DNA of 10,165 nt from Erysipelotrichia bacterium. GTDB taxonomy: Bacteria; Bacillota_I; Bacilli_A; Erysipelotrichales; Erysipelotrichaceae. Location: assembly GCA_009916335.1 (NCBI GenBank), contig SAAR01000110.1, positions 1-10,165 on the forward strand, read 5' to 3'. This document shows positions 1-6,583 of the stretch, in pieces (positions within the stretch are counted from its first letter, which is position 1; each line of letters opens with the position of its first letter). The notes under the pieces are model-generated. The model made no database searches, was not told the origin of the DNA, and was given only the letters and a program-made list of their open reading frames with translations. The translations under genes and the position numbers were made by a program.

Positions 1-764
1 CCATCATCAATAATACGCTGTTTAATAATCGCTAGTTGTTCTTTAGAAGGCAAAGCTCCATATTTTGATAAACAAATAGGATACACTTGGATTCCATAAG
101 CTTTCTGCCAAGGGCCAAAACTTGGTGTCATAGATACAAACGCAATCTCTGATTCACTGTTTTTTAATTCCTGATATTCCACATCTAAACGTGTTAAGTC
201 TAGTTCTAATTCCTTATAGTTTGCCTCAAAAGCAGCTTGGTATTCAGGGTATTGTTCAATTAAGTAATCACGAATAATCTCCGCTGAAGAGATCATGGCA
301 ATCGGATCTACCCAAATCATTGGATCATCTTTATAAATATCAATGTTTTTAAAAACATCTCCATCATAATAATCACTTTCCACTGCTACACTTTGTCCCT
401 CACTAAAAGTTGTTCTGTATCTTTGAAATTTATAAAAGACACTTTTACTTGCTAAATCGACTAAATCAATACCTGAAGAACGAATATCACTAGCATATAC
501 ATCAAAGTATGGTTCTAATTCTTGAATATAAAATAAAACTTTATTATTTTCTAATTGTTTTAAAAAATCTTTCTTTATTGATGCACTTTGAATCGCTCCT
601 TGTTGCGAAATGGTATCTACCTTCACATAACTACCACCAATTCTTTCCACTAAATAGCGAATTGGATATATTGTTACACTAACGGAAGGTGTACTTGGCT
701 TACAGCCACTTAGCATTAAAAGCATACATGATATTATCACTGTTAGAATTTTTTTAGCTTTCAT
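1..764 (-). CDS. Metal-ABC-transporter-type substrate-binding lipoprotein (ZnuA/TroA-like), C-terminus off window
   Basis: About 254 codons are visible from ATG (762-764) to the window edge. A short signal peptide ends in a lipobox LSGC (residues 18-21), so the mature protein should be lipid-anchored on the outer face of the membrane. The fold signature is TroA-like: TIYPIRYLVERIGG (31-44) opens the N-lobe, DDPMIWVDP (146-154) matches the family's DPHxWLDP, and SFGPWQKAYGI (215-225) matches the loop before the second lobe. The start is fixed by a strong GGAGG six bases upstream. The metal-binding residues look replaced: no His in the first ligand loop (near 55-63), Met149 where His is usual, and S-M-T-P (211-214) where His or Glu is usual. 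The fourth ligand lies off the window. It may therefore bind something other than free Zn or Mn. It follows spoIVFB after 51 bases but has its own promoter. The fold call is fairly sure, the substrate is not. Confidence 0.8.
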   Translation of the reverse strand, partial: MKAKKILTVIISCMLLMLSGCKPSTPSVSVTIYPIRYLVERIGGSYVKVDTISQQGAIQSASIKKDFLKQLENNKVLFYIQELEPYFDVYASDIRSSGIDLVDLASKSVFYKFQRYRTTFSEGQSVAVESDYYDGDVFKNIDIYKDDPMIWVDPIAMISSAEIIRDYLIEQYPEYQAAFEANYKELELDLTRLDVEYQELKNSESEIAFVSMTPSFGPWQKAYGIQVYPICLSKYGALPSKEQLAIIKQRIIDD

Positions 765-770
765 AAAATT

Positions 771-775
771 CCTCC
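771..775 (-). promoter_or_regulatory. Shine-Dalgarno of the binding-lipoprotein gene
   Basis: On the minus strand GGAGG is followed by AATTTT and then ATG, a spacing of six. This fixes the start at 764 and is typical of Bacillota. Confidence 0.85.
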
Positions 776-831
776 ATCACGTTAATATTATAGCATACTT
801 CAAACGTGATTTCATTTAAATGTAACGTGAT
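776..831. repeat. Three AACGTGAT boxes around the promoter, candidate operator
   Basis: AACGTGAT occurs on the plus strand at 803-810 and 824-831, exactly 21 bases apart, and inverted as ATCACGTT at 776-783. The outer pair extends to 9-bp arms (776-784 and 823-831). The inner pair (776-783 and 803-810) flanks the -10 box and abuts the ribosome binding site. A 10-bp palindrome, CATTTAAATG, lies at 813-822. The layout resembles a repressor operator, but I do not recognise the box as a known Zur, MntR, AdcR or PerR site. The leftmost box in transcription order lies inside the end of spoIVFB. Confidence 0.5.
787..795 (-). promoter_or_regulatory. Extended -10 promoter of the binding-lipoprotein gene
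   Basis: The minus strand reads TGCTATAAT, a perfect TGnTATAAT extended -10. The expected -35 position (around 810-815) reads ATGAAA, a poor match, as is common for extended -10 promoters. Transcription would start near 780, giving a leader of under 20 bases. Confidence 0.65.
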
Positions 832-1550
832 AGAAATTCTCTTTCACTAAGCAGTTTATGTTCCTTTATAATCACATTTGTTTTATTCTTATAAATATCT
901 TTATGTGCATGTACTTTTAATGGATATGAGTGTTTGTGTAAATAACGATATAAATAAAATGCTTTTATATTCATAGCAAAATGAACACTCGCTAATCCAA
1001 GTTGTATCATAAAGAAAATAGCAATGATTACTCCTGATAAGGAAGATAATAAACCCCTTTTTATATAATAGAGCAAAAAAAGCAAAGAGAGTAGTAAACT
1101 TAATCGTTTTGCCAAAGTATATACAAATAAAAGCTCTAAAAGATTAGCTAAGATTCTACCACCATCTAAAGGATAGATAGGAATTAAATTAAAACAGAAT
1201 ATTTGCATATTTATTTGATTTAAATAAAGCATAAACGAATAGGAGATGATAGCATATTGACTTAATAAACAAAGAAAACCATACATTATAATATGTACAC
1301 TCAATCCTGCTAATGTAATCAACAATTCATCATAACTGTTTTTATATTCAAAATCTTTAATCATAGCACTTAAACCAAAAGGATAAATACATACTTCCTT
1401 TGTTTCATAACCTAACTTATAGGCACATAAAATATGCATCGCTTCATGGAGCGTAAGCAACATAAAAATAAAGAGCAATACCTTTTGTAAGTGCAAAGAA
1501 AAAACGATTGGTAATACAATAATCCATAGTTTAGACAATGTTATTTTCAT
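816..1550 (-). CDS. spoIVFB: SpoIVFB-like site-2 protease (M50 intramembrane zinc metalloprotease)
   Basis: A 244-residue polytopic membrane protein. HEAMH (residues 35-39) is the zinc-binding HExxH of M50 proteases, and NLIPIYPLDGGRIL (121-134) is the second family motif, with Asp129 as third zinc ligand. AGLSVH (81-86) sits where the family has a conserved AG motif. In B. subtilis the orthologue cleaves pro-sigma-K within the forespore membrane; here the substrate is unknown. It is shorter than the B. subtilis protein, and the basic tail (about 205-244) does not look like a full CBS domain. The start overlaps the stop of the SpoIVFA-like gene as ATGA (1547-1550), which implies translational coupling. 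The position after minCD and the SpoIVFA-like gene supports SpoIVFB over a general M50 protease. Whether the host sporulates cannot be told here. Confidence 0.82.
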   Translation of the reverse strand: MKITLSKLWIIVLPIVFSLHLQKVLLFIFMLLTLHEAMHILCAYKLGYETKEVCIYPFGLSAMIKDFEYKNSYDELLITLAGLSVHIIMYGFLCLLSQYAIISYSFMLYLNQINMQIFCFNLIPIYPLDGGRILANLLELLFVYTLAKRLSLLLSLLFLLYYIKRGLLSSLSGVIIAIFFMIQLGLASVHFAMNIKAFYLYRYLHKHSYPLKVHAHKDIYKNKTNVIIKEHKLLSEREFLSRYI

Positions 1551-2059
1551 TCCATACTCAATGCTTTCTTCATACTAATTTCTTGATCATTTAAGTAACA
1601 ATGGATTTCCACCGATTCCTCCATAATACCTAATGATGCCCCTTTTAATACTCTTTCATTCGCTTTTATGTTAACTTGACGCATCTTTTGATACACGACA
1701 TTCACACCACTATCATTAAGCATCACTACCTCATCTTTTTTCACACTTAAAATCACACCATCACTCATTGCCACCACTTCATTTGTCCCATTTGTATAAT
1801 AATGTTCTTTTAATAATTGATAGTTTGCATTCGCCGAAACACTACTTTCCTTTTGCTTAATAAAGAGGTTTTCCCAAAACATCAATTTTGTAATGTCGCT
1901 TAATTGAAAATTCTTAATTGTCTGCATAGAAATAAACTCTTTTTTAGTATTGATAAAAAACAATAATACTGCAACGATGAAACACATACAAAACATTGTA
2001 AAACGATAAAGCTTATGACTTTCTTTTTTTCTATGGTATCTTTTTTTCACTGTTTTCAC
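1547..2059 (-). CDS. spoIVFA: SpoIVFA-like membrane protein with degenerate LytM/M23 domain
   Basis: 170 residues with a very basic N-terminus (1-17), one membrane segment (about 19-37), a linker, and a C-terminal domain (about 94-165) that follows the LytM/M23 pattern: VVAMSDGVI, then VVYQKMRQVNIKANERVLKG (122-140), then EIHCYL (151-156). The catalytic residues of M23 peptidases are not kept; YQKM replaces the usual YxHL and there is no HxH. It should be a structural or regulatory domain, as in B. subtilis SpoIVFA, which holds and regulates SpoIVFB. The start is a GTG with no clear ribosome binding site; the next in-frame GTG is three codons on. It lies 37 bases after minD and overlaps spoIVFB by four. 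The name rests largely on gene order. Confidence 0.7.
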   Translation of the reverse strand: MKTVKKRYHRKKESHKLYRFTMFCMCFIVAVLLFFINTKKEFISMQTIKNFQLSDITKLMFWENLFIKQKESSVSANANYQLLKEHYYTNGTNEVVAMSDGVILSVKKDEVVMLNDSGVNVVYQKMRQVNIKANERVLKGASLGIMEESVEIHCYLNDQEISMKKALSME

Positions 2060-2096
2060 CCAGTACAGTATATGTATTCACTTTTTCTTTATGCCA

Positions 2097-2873
2097 TTAA
2101 CCAAAAACTCTTTTTATCAATGATTTATTGCGAAACTTCGCTAATGGTTTTTGTACTCCCTCTAATCGTGAGGCAATGACTTCAAAGCATTCGTACATCA
2201 TACTCATTTCATCACAAGCAGCAGGATAGCCTTTATTGTTGCAAGAAATGATCGTTTCGTCCTCATAAACAACACCTAATAAATTAATGGCTAAATAAGA
2301 AAGTGCTTCTTGTAAAGAAACGCTAATTCCTTTTTCAATATAGCGAGGATTGACTTTATTAAGAATTAAATGAATATCCTCTATTCCTTCCTTCATTAAT
2401 AGACCAATGATACGATCTGCATCTTGTAAAGAAGTATAATCTAATGTTGCCACCACAATGATTTTATCAGCACTGCTAATACTCGCATAAAAACCTGATT
2501 CTAAACCAGCAGCACTATCCAAAAGCACATAATCAAATTGTTGTTTTAAATGTTCTACCACCTTTTCTACATCTGTTTTTTTAAGACGCTCAATATGTAC
2601 ACTTTTACAAGCTGGTATCAAATATAAATTATTTAAACGTTTATCTTTAATCATCACTTGTTTTAAACTGCATCCTGCATTCATTACATCACTTAAATCA
2701 TAAATGACACGATTTTCTAAACCCATTAATACATCTAAATTTTTTAACCCTAAATCCATATCCAGCATACACACTTTATATCCTTTTTTAGCTAAAGAAA
2801 CACCGATATTTAAGCATATATTACTTTTTCCTACACCACCCTTACCTGATGTAATCGCAATTGTTTCACCCAT
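2097..2873 (-). CDS. minD: MinD, septum-site-determining ATPase
   Basis: 258 residues, a normal MinD length. The deviant Walker A motif SGKGGVGKS (9-17) carries the signature lysine Lys11. LDMDLGLKNLDVLMG (37-51) is the family's A' region, and YVLLDSAAG (115-123) is Walker B, with Ala where Pro is usual. The C-terminal KSLIKRVFG (250-258) is the amphipathic membrane-targeting helix. ATP-bound MinD dimerises on the membrane and recruits MinC to block FtsZ assembly away from mid-cell. The start is set by AGGAGGT (2882-2888) eight bases upstream. minC lies 19 bases upstream. The C-terminal helix and the minC neighbour separate it from ParA, Mrp and FlhG relatives. Confidence 0.95.
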   Translation of the reverse strand: MGETIAITSGKGGVGKSNICLNIGVSLAKKGYKVCMLDMDLGLKNLDVLMGLENRVIYDLSDVMNAGCSLKQVMIKDKRLNNLYLIPACKSVHIERLKKTDVEKVVEHLKQQFDYVLLDSAAGLESGFYASISSADKIIVVATLDYTSLQDADRIIGLLMKEGIEDIHLILNKVNPRYIEKGISVSLQEALSYLAINLLGVVYEDETIISCNNKGYPAACDEMSMMYECFEVIASRLEGVQKPLAKFRNKSLIKRVFG

Positions 2874-2881
2874 AGTACACT

Positions 2882-2888
2882 ACCTCCT
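2882..2888 (-). promoter_or_regulatory. Shine-Dalgarno of minD
   Basis: The minus strand reads AGGAGGT, eight bases before the ATG at 2873. It lies in the 19-base gap after minC and confirms the chosen minD start. Confidence 0.8.
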
Positions 2889-2892
2889 ATCA

Positions 2893-3438
2893 CTATGCTT
2901 GTTTTATTTTTCCATCTTCATAATAAACTTTACAAGGTGCATTATTTGTCATATTTTGAAATTTACTATCAAAGATTCTTATTTTTGCATCAACAAATGC
3001 ATACGCTGATAATTCTTGGTTCGAATGCAATAAATCAATCGTACCATAAACATTACCAATCACATAAAAATTAGCACTACTTGTGATATATACATCTTTT
3101 TCAATATCTCCTACATAAACAACATCTTGTGTTAAATTGTAGGTATTTCCTGCATAAAAACAACGCTCATATAAACACATTTTTTTCTCAATATCTTGTT
3201 TTACATTTAAAAAACCTAAAACGAGTAAATGATATTGATCGCATAATGTGTATAAAGCACGATACTGTTCACTTTGTAAGGAAAAAGGAAATGAAAAAAA
3301 AGCTTGTAAGCAATCGCTCTTTAAAAAGAAATTACTTGTAAGCTTTATTTCTAATTGCTTTAAGAAATCATCAAAGTGATTTGTTTGAGCAATCATATAA
3401 CAGATTTGATTTTGATATTTAATTTTTAACGCATCCAT
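2893..3438 (-). CDS. minC: MinC, division inhibitor (divergent)
   Basis: 181 residues, somewhat shorter than typical MinC. The C-terminal part (about 105-160) has the right-handed beta-helix rhythm of MinC: VYVGDIEKDVYITSSANFYV (108-127), then IGNVYGTIDLL (127-137), then AYAFVDAKIRIF (145-156). The normally conserved GDVNPGA and GxxHAG motifs are degraded to GDIEKDV and GTIDLLHS. The N-terminal half (1-85) is consistent in size with the FtsZ-inhibiting domain but has no motif I can name. It sits between mreD and minD as in B. subtilis, and its start overlaps the mreD end by 13 bases. MinC blocks FtsZ polymerisation when recruited by MinD. Position and C-terminal pattern together make the call good. 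Confidence 0.82.
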   Translation of the reverse strand: MDALKIKYQNQICYMIAQTNHFDDFLKQLEIKLTSNFFLKSDCLQAFFSFPFSLQSEQYRALYTLCDQYHLLVLGFLNVKQDIEKKMCLYERCFYAGNTYNLTQDVVYVGDIEKDVYITSSANFYVIGNVYGTIDLLHSNQELSAYAFVDAKIRIFDSKFQNMTNNAPCKVYYEDGKIKQA

Positions 3439-3968
3439 GGCAATCGTTCCTCTCTGCGTAAACGAAGTTCTCTACGCTGTAAGCGATCTTCTACAACATG
3501 GGAAACAAATACGAGAGCAAGAACTAAAACACCATTAACAACCAATGTTAAAAACATTCTATTTACTAACCATGTATTAAAAACCATCGTTGTCTGATCA
3601 CTTATTATCATAAATAAATATACAATAAGCTCTCTGACAAAAATTGTCGAAATACATAGAAAGACATTTTCAATCATTGATTCATTAATCTGTTTAATCC
3701 ACAAACGTGTAATCAAACATAATAATAAAAATAAGATGGCATATAAAAAATAGGTGTTCGCATAAAAGAAATCATAAAAGATTCCAAAGAGGATAGAAAC
3801 AATTAAAGAATCTCTAAAATCTAAATGACGAATGGTTAATACCAAGGCACTAAATCCTAAACATGAAACAAAATAAAGGGTATTCGCACCAAATTGTGCA
3901 GGAAAGAGTACATTTAAAATACCATCTAATAAAAAACAGATAAAAATTAATAAATATCTTGGCCACAT
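3426..3968 (-). CDS. mreD: MreD, rod-shape-determining membrane protein
   Basis: 180 residues, hydrophobic almost throughout, with about five or six membrane segments and a short basic tail (RLQRRELRLRREER, about 163-176). Length, topology and place directly after mreC match MreD, which works with MreB, MreC, RodA and PBP2 in lateral wall synthesis. MreD sequences are poorly conserved and no diagnostic motif stands out, so context carries much of the call. The ATG follows the mreC stop after one base, which implies coupled translation, and the 3' end overlaps minC by 13 bases. Confidence 0.85.
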   Translation of the reverse strand: MWPRYLLIFICFLLDGILNVLFPAQFGANTLYFVSCLGFSALVLTIRHLDFRDSLIVSILFGIFYDFFYANTYFLYAILFLLLCLITRLWIKQINESMIENVFLCISTIFVRELIVYLFMIISDQTTMVFNTWLVNRMFLTLVVNGVLVLALVFVSHVVEDRLQRRELRLRREERLPWMR

Positions 3969-3969
3969 A

Positions 3970-4821
3970 CTACTTTACCTTTAAAATGGCAACATATGAA
4001 AAATCATTAAAATTAACACTTGGTGTTCCCATTAACTTCTTTCCTTTATTATCATAAGAATCTTCTTCACTGCTTACTTTTCCTACTAAAATACCAGGAG
4101 GAAATACACCACCATTCCCTGAGGTAATAATTTTCATTCCTTTTTCTATTTTAGCGTTTGCATCAAACAACTGAATACTATATTTTTTATTTTTTGCATC
4201 GTAATGTTCTAAAATACCATCTGTTGTTGTACCCTCACTTAACTCTACCTTAATAGAAACACTGGCATCATTATTTTCCGTTGTCAACAACTTTACTTTA
4301 CTTGTATGTGCATTCACTTCACTTACCTTACCAATTAAACCTTTTGCACAAATGACAGCCATATCTACCTCTATACCATCTTTACTCCCTTTATTAAGGG
4401 TAACGATATTACTCCATGTAGAAGGATCACGAGCAAGTACTTCTGCCCCAATTTTTTCATAATCAGCACTGACTTCTAAGTCATATAATTTTTCTAATTC
4501 TTCAATAATTCTTGTTTTTTCATCTAACTCTGCTTTATACATCTTCTGCGATGCAATCATCTTCTTTAACTCATCATTTTCATCATACACCGTTTTCAAC
4601 GCTTCTAATTGTGAAGTCCAGTTCTTAACAACTTCCACAGGGTGATCAATCAAAGAATATTTCACACTTGTGAATGCATCATACCCAAAACGAGTTAACG
4701 CATTCCCTCCTGTTGTTAAAGAGATTACCCCAAACAATAATAAAACAACAATTAATGAGATTAATATTTTTTGTATACGAGTAAAACGTTTTACTTCTTT
4801 TTGTACATCTTCTAATTTCAT
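3970..4821 (-). CDS. mreC: MreC, rod-shape-determining protein, 5' end at a probable chimeric join
   Basis: 283 residues from ATG 4821. A basic N-terminus is followed by one membrane helix (about 18-35), a coiled coil (about 66-115) and the beta-rich MreC core (125-283). Family landmarks are ARDPSTW (130-136), NKGSKDGIEVDMAVI (143-157) and SGNGGVFPPGILVGKV (234-249). MreC is a bitopic scaffold outside the membrane that couples MreB to PBP2 during elongation. Length is normal and the protein looks complete or nearly so. The start is uncertain: no ribosome binding site precedes it, unlike minD and the lipoprotein gene, because the sequence just upstream belongs to a foreign gene. mreB, normally next, is missing for the same reason. 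Confidence 0.93.
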   Translation of the reverse strand: MKLEDVQKEVKRFTRIQKILISLIVVLLLFGVISLTTGGNALTRFGYDAFTSVKYSLIDHPVEVVKNWTSQLEALKTVYDENDELKKMIASQKMYKAELDEKTRIIEELEKLYDLEVSADYEKIGAEVLARDPSTWSNIVTLNKGSKDGIEVDMAVICAKGLIGKVSEVNAHTSKVKLLTTENNDASVSIKVELSEGTTTDGILEHYDAKNKKYSIQLFDANAKIEKGMKIITSGNGGVFPPGILVGKVSSEEDSYDNKGKKLMGTPSVNFNDFSYVAILKVK

Positions 4822-4830
4822 TTCAGCAAT
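4795..4830. other. Probable chimeric junction, Bacillota to Bacteroidota
   Basis: Plus-strand homology to propeller repeats (ISAIAIENNNKWIGT) begins at ~4,820, the same place where mreC begins on the other strand. The open plus-strand frame continues back to 4,670, but only as antisense of mreC. mreB and any mreC ribosome binding site are absent, and the propeller protein lacks its start and signal peptide. Two genes from different phyla are thus cut back to back. Confidence 0.8.
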
Positions 4831-6424
4831 AGCAATAGAAAATAACAACAAATGGATTGGAACTGGTCATGAATTTATGTCAGGAGCTTTGAATGGTGGG
4901 GGGCTTTCAATGTTTGACAATTGTTCTTGGACTGTCTATCAGAATCCTAATGCTGAATTATCAAATAATGATTTTACAATATGGTCAATAGCAATTGACG
5001 AAGATAATATTAAGTGGATTGGAACTAATGAATTTAGCCCTGATGCTGAAGGTTTGGTCTCGTTTGATGATGAAAATTGGTTAAATTACAATACGCAAAA
5101 CTCTGACATTCCGGACTACATTGTTAGAGAAGTTCAAATAGATATTTTTAATAACATTTGGGTTGGAACGTATTCAGGTGGTTTGGCTAAATTCGATGGT
5201 GACATCTGGACTATTTATAACACAACTAACTCTGATTTACCTAGTAATATGATCAACTCTATCTTTACAGAAGCTAATGGTGACCTATGGGTTGGCACCG
5301 TTAATGGGCTTGCACATTTTGATGGTTTGATTTGGACAATTTACAATACGGATAACTCAGGATTACCGTCAAACAACATTAGGGTTATTAGTAAAGACCT
5401 ATTTGGATTATGGTTTGGTACTAGTAATGGTTTAGTAAAATATCATGCTCCTGATTGGACAGTTTATAATACTGACAATTCCGAACTTCCGAGCAACTTT
5501 ATTAATGACATTAAAATTGAATCATCAGTAGTTAAATGGATTGCAACTTGGGAGGGGCTAGTTCGTTTTATGAGTACATCTACTACAGTATATAACTACA
5601 ACAATTCAGATTTACCGACTAATTATATTAACACTATTTCTATTGATGAATATGGAAATAAATGGATCGGGACTTATAATGGATTAGCAGTTTTCAATGA
5701 TCAAGGTGTTGTAATTCCTTGTCAAGAATATTGTCCTGGCAATCAAGTGTTGGACACCATCTATACCGAAACAATCGAGTCTCACATAAGCTCATACTTT
5801 GAAAGTCAAAACTGTTGGGATGATTTAACTGAGTTTTTTGAAGATGCTATTTTTCCTTCTGGCCTTGATGTAGCAATTGTTATTTCAGAAATTGTTGGGC
5901 TTCCAAATTCAATTGTTGACCATTATACTCTTGAGCCCATTAATGAAGGAGATACTCTTTACCTTATAGAAAACGACATTAGTCAAGCTATTAGTCTTAG
6001 GCATCTGGACTATTCGGCTTTAACTTATCAAATATTACTAATAGGCAATCCTACAGAATTTAATCAAACATACAATTGTAATTATACTGTTGAAAATGTA
6101 ATATATACTGCTGACTGTATCAGCTTTGGTAGGAGGATTGAAGGAGAAGGATCCTGCTACACTTGCAATCCGACACATTTTACTGAAAATCCAGCAGAAA
6201 AAGAAGTATCAATTTATCCAAATCCCACAAATAGTACTTTTGAAATCAAAGGAACAATTAATGGAAAAGTTGAGTTAATGAATTTACATGGACAAGTCAT
6301 AAGAATTATATCAGCATCTGATGAAAATTCTTTGATAGATATTTCTGAACTTACAAGTGGTTTATATTTCCTAAGATTTCAGACTAAGAGTGGTTTTGAA
6401 ACGAAGAAAATAGTTAAATACTGA
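4820..6424 (+). CDS. Secreted seven-repeat beta-propeller protein with T9SS type A sorting domain, 5'-truncated
   Basis: 534 residues remain. Seven repeats of the two-component-regulator propeller type, each about 42-50 residues, carry the core IxxIxIDxxNxKWIGTxxGLxxFD: ISAIAIENNNKWIGT, IWSIAIDEDNIKWIGT, VREVQIDIFNNIWVGT, INSIFTEANGDLWVGT, IRVISKDLFGLWFGT, INDIKIESSVVKWIAT and INTISIDEYGNKWIGT. Repeats are joined by WTxYNTxNSxLPSN linkers. A Cys-containing middle region of unknown role follows (about 5,720-6,190). The end (6,203-6,421) is a type IX secretion sorting domain opening with SIYPNPTNSTFEIKG and closing with GLYFLRFQTKSGFETKKIVKY-like residues. The protein should be exported by T9SS to the cell surface or medium, which restricts the host to Bacteroidota. 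No kinase or catalytic domain is present. The true start and signal peptide are lost at the junction. Nothing before ~4,820 belongs to it. Ligand unknown. Confidence 0.85.
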   Translation: MSAIAIENNNKWIGTGHEFMSGALNGGGLSMFDNCSWTVYQNPNAELSNNDFTIWSIAIDEDNIKWIGTNEFSPDAEGLVSFDDENWLNYNTQNSDIPDYIVREVQIDIFNNIWVGTYSGGLAKFDGDIWTIYNTTNSDLPSNMINSIFTEANGDLWVGTVNGLAHFDGLIWTIYNTDNSGLPSNNIRVISKDLFGLWFGTSNGLVKYHAPDWTVYNTDNSELPSNFINDIKIESSVVKWIATWEGLVRFMSTSTTVYNYNNSDLPTNYINTISIDEYGNKWIGTYNGLAVFNDQGVVIPCQEYCPGNQVLDTIYTETIESHISSYFESQNCWDDLTEFFEDAIFPSGLDVAIVISEIVGLPNSIVDHYTLEPINEGDTLYLIENDISQAISLRHLDYSALTYQILLIGNPTEFNQTYNCNYTVENVIYTADCISFGRRIEGEGSCYTCNPTHFTENPAEKEVSIYPNPTNSTFEIKGTINGKVELMNLHGQVIRIISASDENSLIDISELTSGLYFLRFQTKSGFETKKIVKY

Positions 6425-6437
6425 CAGAAACCCCAGT

Positions 6438-6569
6438 GCATAACAACAGCTAGGTGTCATGCGGGGCAGCGATTCTAGCCTGATATTTATTACATTGAAT
6501 AAACATTGTGGGAAACTGAAAATTCACAGCATTTAAAACCCGCACGCCACATAGCTGCAGCCGTTAGGC
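6438..6569 (+). other. attC-like integron recombination site
   Basis: The 132-base element starts with GCATAAC (6438-6444, one mismatch to RYYYAAC) and ends with GTTAGGC (6563-6569, a perfect GTTRRRY). The arms form an imperfect inverted repeat: AACAGCTAGGTGTCATGCGG (from 6445) pairs with the reverse complement of the end, which reads GCTGCAGCTATGTGGCGTGC, leaving small bulges of the kind that direct strand choice by the integrase. About 70 bases form the variable terminal loop. Length is within the attC range. It begins 13 bases after a stop codon and is followed closely by the next start codon, as in cassette arrays. No integrase gene is in view, so the array type cannot be told. Confidence 0.65.
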
Positions 6570-6583
6570 AAAATTAAAAAAGA

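Noticed and set aside
2704..3341. Two plus-strand reading frames (2704-3009 and 3129-3341)
   Set aside because: They lie opposite minD and minC, show no family pattern and have no ribosome binding sites; they are shadows of AT-rich coding DNA.
4670..4819. N-terminal 50 codons of a 584-residue plus-strand reading frame
   Set aside because: This stretch is antisense to the well-supported mreC start and has no propeller or signal-peptide character. The real propeller homology begins at ~4,820.
6438..6569. Rho-independent terminator as the explanation of the inverted repeat after the propeller gene
   Set aside because: The arms are over 25 bases with bulges, the loop is about 70 bases, and no T-run follows; core sites at both ends fit attC better.
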